Shown here piece after piece: positions 6,699-7,861 of a stretch of DNA of 7,861 nt. The stretch is from Candidatus Hydrogenedentes bacterium CG07_land_8_20_14_0_80_42_17 (GTDB lineage Bacteria; UBA8481), in assembly GCA_002780065.1 (NCBI GenBank), contig PEWQ01000059.1:1-7861 (forward strand), given 5' to 3'. The notes beneath the pieces were generated by a model. That model worked only from the letters and a program-made list of their open reading frames with translations. It had not been told where the DNA came from and searched no databases. The translations under genes and the position numbers were made by a program. How positions within the stretch are numbered: position 1 is the first letter of the stretch; each line of letters starts with the position of its first letter.

Positions 6699-7637
6699 GT
6701 GAAGAACAATTCTCCTGTTGCTATAATCGGTTGCGATGATTATTCAAAAGTTTATGACTCAATTAGTCGAGCTATTGAACTTCTCGGCGGAGCAGAAAAG
6801 TTTTTTAAAGAAAAACAAATTTTACTGAAACCGAATCTTTTAAAATCATCTGCTCCTGACTCGGCAATTGTCACGCATCCCAAAGTTATTTCAGCCGCAG
6901 TTAAAATTGCCGCTGATTATTCGTCATCAATCAAACTTGGAGATTCCCCCTCATGGGGCTCAGCTCGAGCAGTAGCGGAGAAAGCGGAATATTTTGATGA
7001 AGAGTCAATAAAAAAAATTTCGATTCTTGAATTTAAAAAAGGGAGATACGTTCATTGCAAATCAACGCAAGGACTCGATAAAATTTTTCTAGCCAAAGAC
7101 GCTCTCGATTCTGAACTGATAGTAAATCTTCCAAAATTCAAAACTCATGTTCAGATGGTGATGAGCGGAGCAGTCAAGAATCTATTCGGCTGTGTTGTCG
7201 GAAAACGTAAGCCTCTTTACCATTGCCTAGTAAGAGATTCCAAACTCAAATTTGCGCACATGCTGATTGATATAATGGAGAGTCTGCCTCCGAACCTTGT
7301 CATAGTCGATGGCGTAATGGTGATGGAAGGCAACGGGCCAATAAATGGAAATCCAAGAAAACTTGGAGTAATAATCGCAGGCACAAATCCAATTTCAATA
7401 GATACAGTAATGGCGTTTCTTGCAGGTTATAGTTCGAATGAAATACCGGTTTTAGTTGCGGCAGAGGAACGAAAATACAAAACAAAAATTAAAGAGATTA
7501 ATCTTATCGGAGACGATCTTAAGAAATTTAAAACAAATATTCGAAGAGCATCTTTCAAACCTATCACGTTCTCACCTCACAGAGTTTTATGGTCAACTAT
7601 AAAAGGAATTTTTATTAAACTTGCAGAAAAAGTGTGA
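6699..7637 (+). CDS. DUF362 protein without a C-terminal ferredoxin domain
   Basis: The 312-residue protein carries the DUF362 motifs in order: ILLKPNLL (41-48), a GDSPSWG strand (81-87), the hallmark NLPKFKTH (143-150), GAVKNLFG (157-164), VDGVMVMEGNGP (203-214), and D235 in SIDTVMA. DUF362 proteins are often redox-linked, and many end in a two-cluster 4Fe-4S ferredoxin domain. Here no CxxCxxC motif follows. The chain stops after a basic, linker-like tail (KGIFIKLAEKV), only a few bases before a GC-rich repeat array. The start is GTG: a stop at 6693-6695 excludes anything upstream, and no other start lies before the first conserved strand. There is no good Shine-Dalgarno sequence. The 17-base gap to the dehydrogenase gene suggests translation by coupling or re-initiation from that gene. 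The biochemical function is unknown. Confidence 0.85.
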   Translation: MKNNSPVAIIGCDDYSKVYDSISRAIELLGGAEKFFKEKQILLKPNLLKSSAPDSAIVTHPKVISAAVKIAADYSSSIKLGDSPSWGSARAVAEKAEYFDEESIKKISILEFKKGRYVHCKSTQGLDKIFLAKDALDSELIVNLPKFKTHVQMVMSGAVKNLFGCVVGKRKPLYHCLVRDSKLKFAHMLIDIMESLPPNLVIVDGVMVMEGNGPINGNPRKLGVIIAGTNPISIDTVMAFLAGYSSNEIPVLVAAEERKYKTKIKEINLIGDDLKKFKTNIRRASFKPITFSPHRVLWSTIKGIFIKLAEKV

Positions 7638-7639
7638 AG

Positions 7640-7762
7640 GCACAGGCGCTCCGCGTCAATGGGCGCCTCGCGTCAATGGGCGCCTCGCGTCAATGGGCGC
7701 CTCGCGTCAATGGGCGCTCCGCGTCAATGGGCGCCTCGCGTCAATGGGCGCCTCGCCTGTGC
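7640..7762. repeat. 9-base inverted repeat enclosing the 17-base array
   Basis: GCACAGGCG (7640-7648) is the exact reverse complement of CGCCTGTGC (7754-7762). The arms begin two bases after the DUF362 stop and end just past the last repeat unit. In RNA or single-stranded DNA the whole array would be the loop of this stem. With fewer units it could have been an ordinary hairpin downstream of DUF362. No clear T-tract follows the right arm. Confidence 0.7.
7645..7754 (+). repeat. GC-rich tandem array, six 17-base units plus a partial unit
   Basis: The unit GCGTCAATGGGCGCCTC occurs at 7653, 7670, 7687, 7704, 7721 and 7738, head to tail with no spacer. The unit at 7704 ends CTCC instead of CCTC. 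A partial unit with the same CTCC variant (7645-7652) precedes the array. Consequently 7645-7688 and 7713-7756 are identical, which points to growth by duplication of a four-unit block. The unit is 12/17 G+C, far above the surrounding DNA, and holds the palindrome GGCGCC. The period is not a multiple of three and the array lies outside any gene, so it is not a coding repeat. It has no spacers, so it is not CRISPR. Confidence 0.95.
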
Positions 7763-7801
7763 AAGCGACTCGGATGAGATATAATATTCCTCTCTCCCGT
7801 G

Positions 7802-7855
7802 GAACGTGTGAAATAATTGGAAAATGAAAATTGGAAAAATAAAATTTTCAATTTG
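7802..7855 (+). repeat. 54-base AT-rich element, copy 2
   Basis: This stretch matches the reverse complement of 4211-4264 at 52 of 54 positions. It lies about 165 bases downstream of the DUF362 gene, beyond the GC-rich array, near the right edge of the window. The element contains the near-repeat AATTGGAAAAT/AATTGGAAAAA at a 14- to 15-base offset. As with copy 1, it sits 3' of a gene. Whether the similarity stops at 7855 or resumes beyond the window cannot be seen. Confidence 0.85.
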
Positions 7856-7861
7856 CACTTT

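Noticed and set aside
7653-7754. CRISPR array
   Set aside because: The units are directly adjacent with no unique spacers, 17 bases is too short for a CRISPR repeat, and no cas gene is present.
7780-7785. Perfect TATAAT, possible promoter near the right edge
   Set aside because: No -35-like hexamer lies 15-19 bases upstream, and no gene start is visible before the window ends.
7621-7827. Open frame of 68 codons through the 17-base array
   Set aside because: It starts at a TTG inside the DUF362 gene, has no ribosome binding site, and its 17-residue peptide repeat is simply what a 17-base repeat yields in an open frame.
4211-7855. Composite transposon or genomic island delimited by the inverted repeats
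   Set aside because: No transposase or integrase, no visible target duplication, and the enclosed genes look like ordinary metabolic genes with base composition similar to their neighbours.

Overview
This is a moderately AT-rich bacterial window with six complete protein genes, one tRNA-Pro gene, dense operon-like spacing, and some unusual repeats near the right end. No single gene fixes the taxon. The 3D-domain protein with a DUF348/G5-like N-terminal part recalls Gram-positive YabE/Rpf-type proteins. The 3-isopropylmalate dehydrogenase-like enzyme and the DUF362 protein look like those of anaerobic or uncultured lineages, such as deltaproteobacteria and candidate phyla. I therefore call the organism an unassigned bacterium.

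Left part (1-1400). A complete AAA-type ATPase with a C-terminal DUF4143/nuclease-like part stands alone. About 120 bases with nothing convincing follow it, then a good sigma-70-type promoter (TTGACA at 1285). The short leader behind this promoter holds a strong bulged hairpin (1338-1382), just ahead of a Shine-Dalgarno sequence that points to a TTG start at 1402.

Envelope operon (1402-4067). A membrane-anchored 3D-domain protein, probably acting on or binding peptidoglycan, is followed 17 bases later by a membrane-anchored protein that joins a cysteine-less thioredoxin-like domain to a long TPR-type helical repeat region. The pair probably works at the outer face of the inner membrane. tRNA-Pro(UGG) follows with a plausible promoter of its own.

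Metabolic block (4364-7637). A class I aminotransferase (minus strand) is divergent from an isocitrate/isopropylmalate dehydrogenase-family gene (plus strand). The latter is followed after 17 bases by a DUF362 gene. The aminotransferase promoter lies so close to its ATG that a leaderless mRNA is likely.

Repeats. Two copies of a 54-base AT-rich element (52 of 54 identical), in opposite orientation, bracket the metabolic block at 4211-4264 and 7802-7855. Directly after the DUF362 stop is a GC-rich minisatellite of six 17-base units, enclosed by a 9-base inverted repeat. These repeats are the least explained part of the window. I found no CRISPR array, transposase, phage gene or clear defence system.
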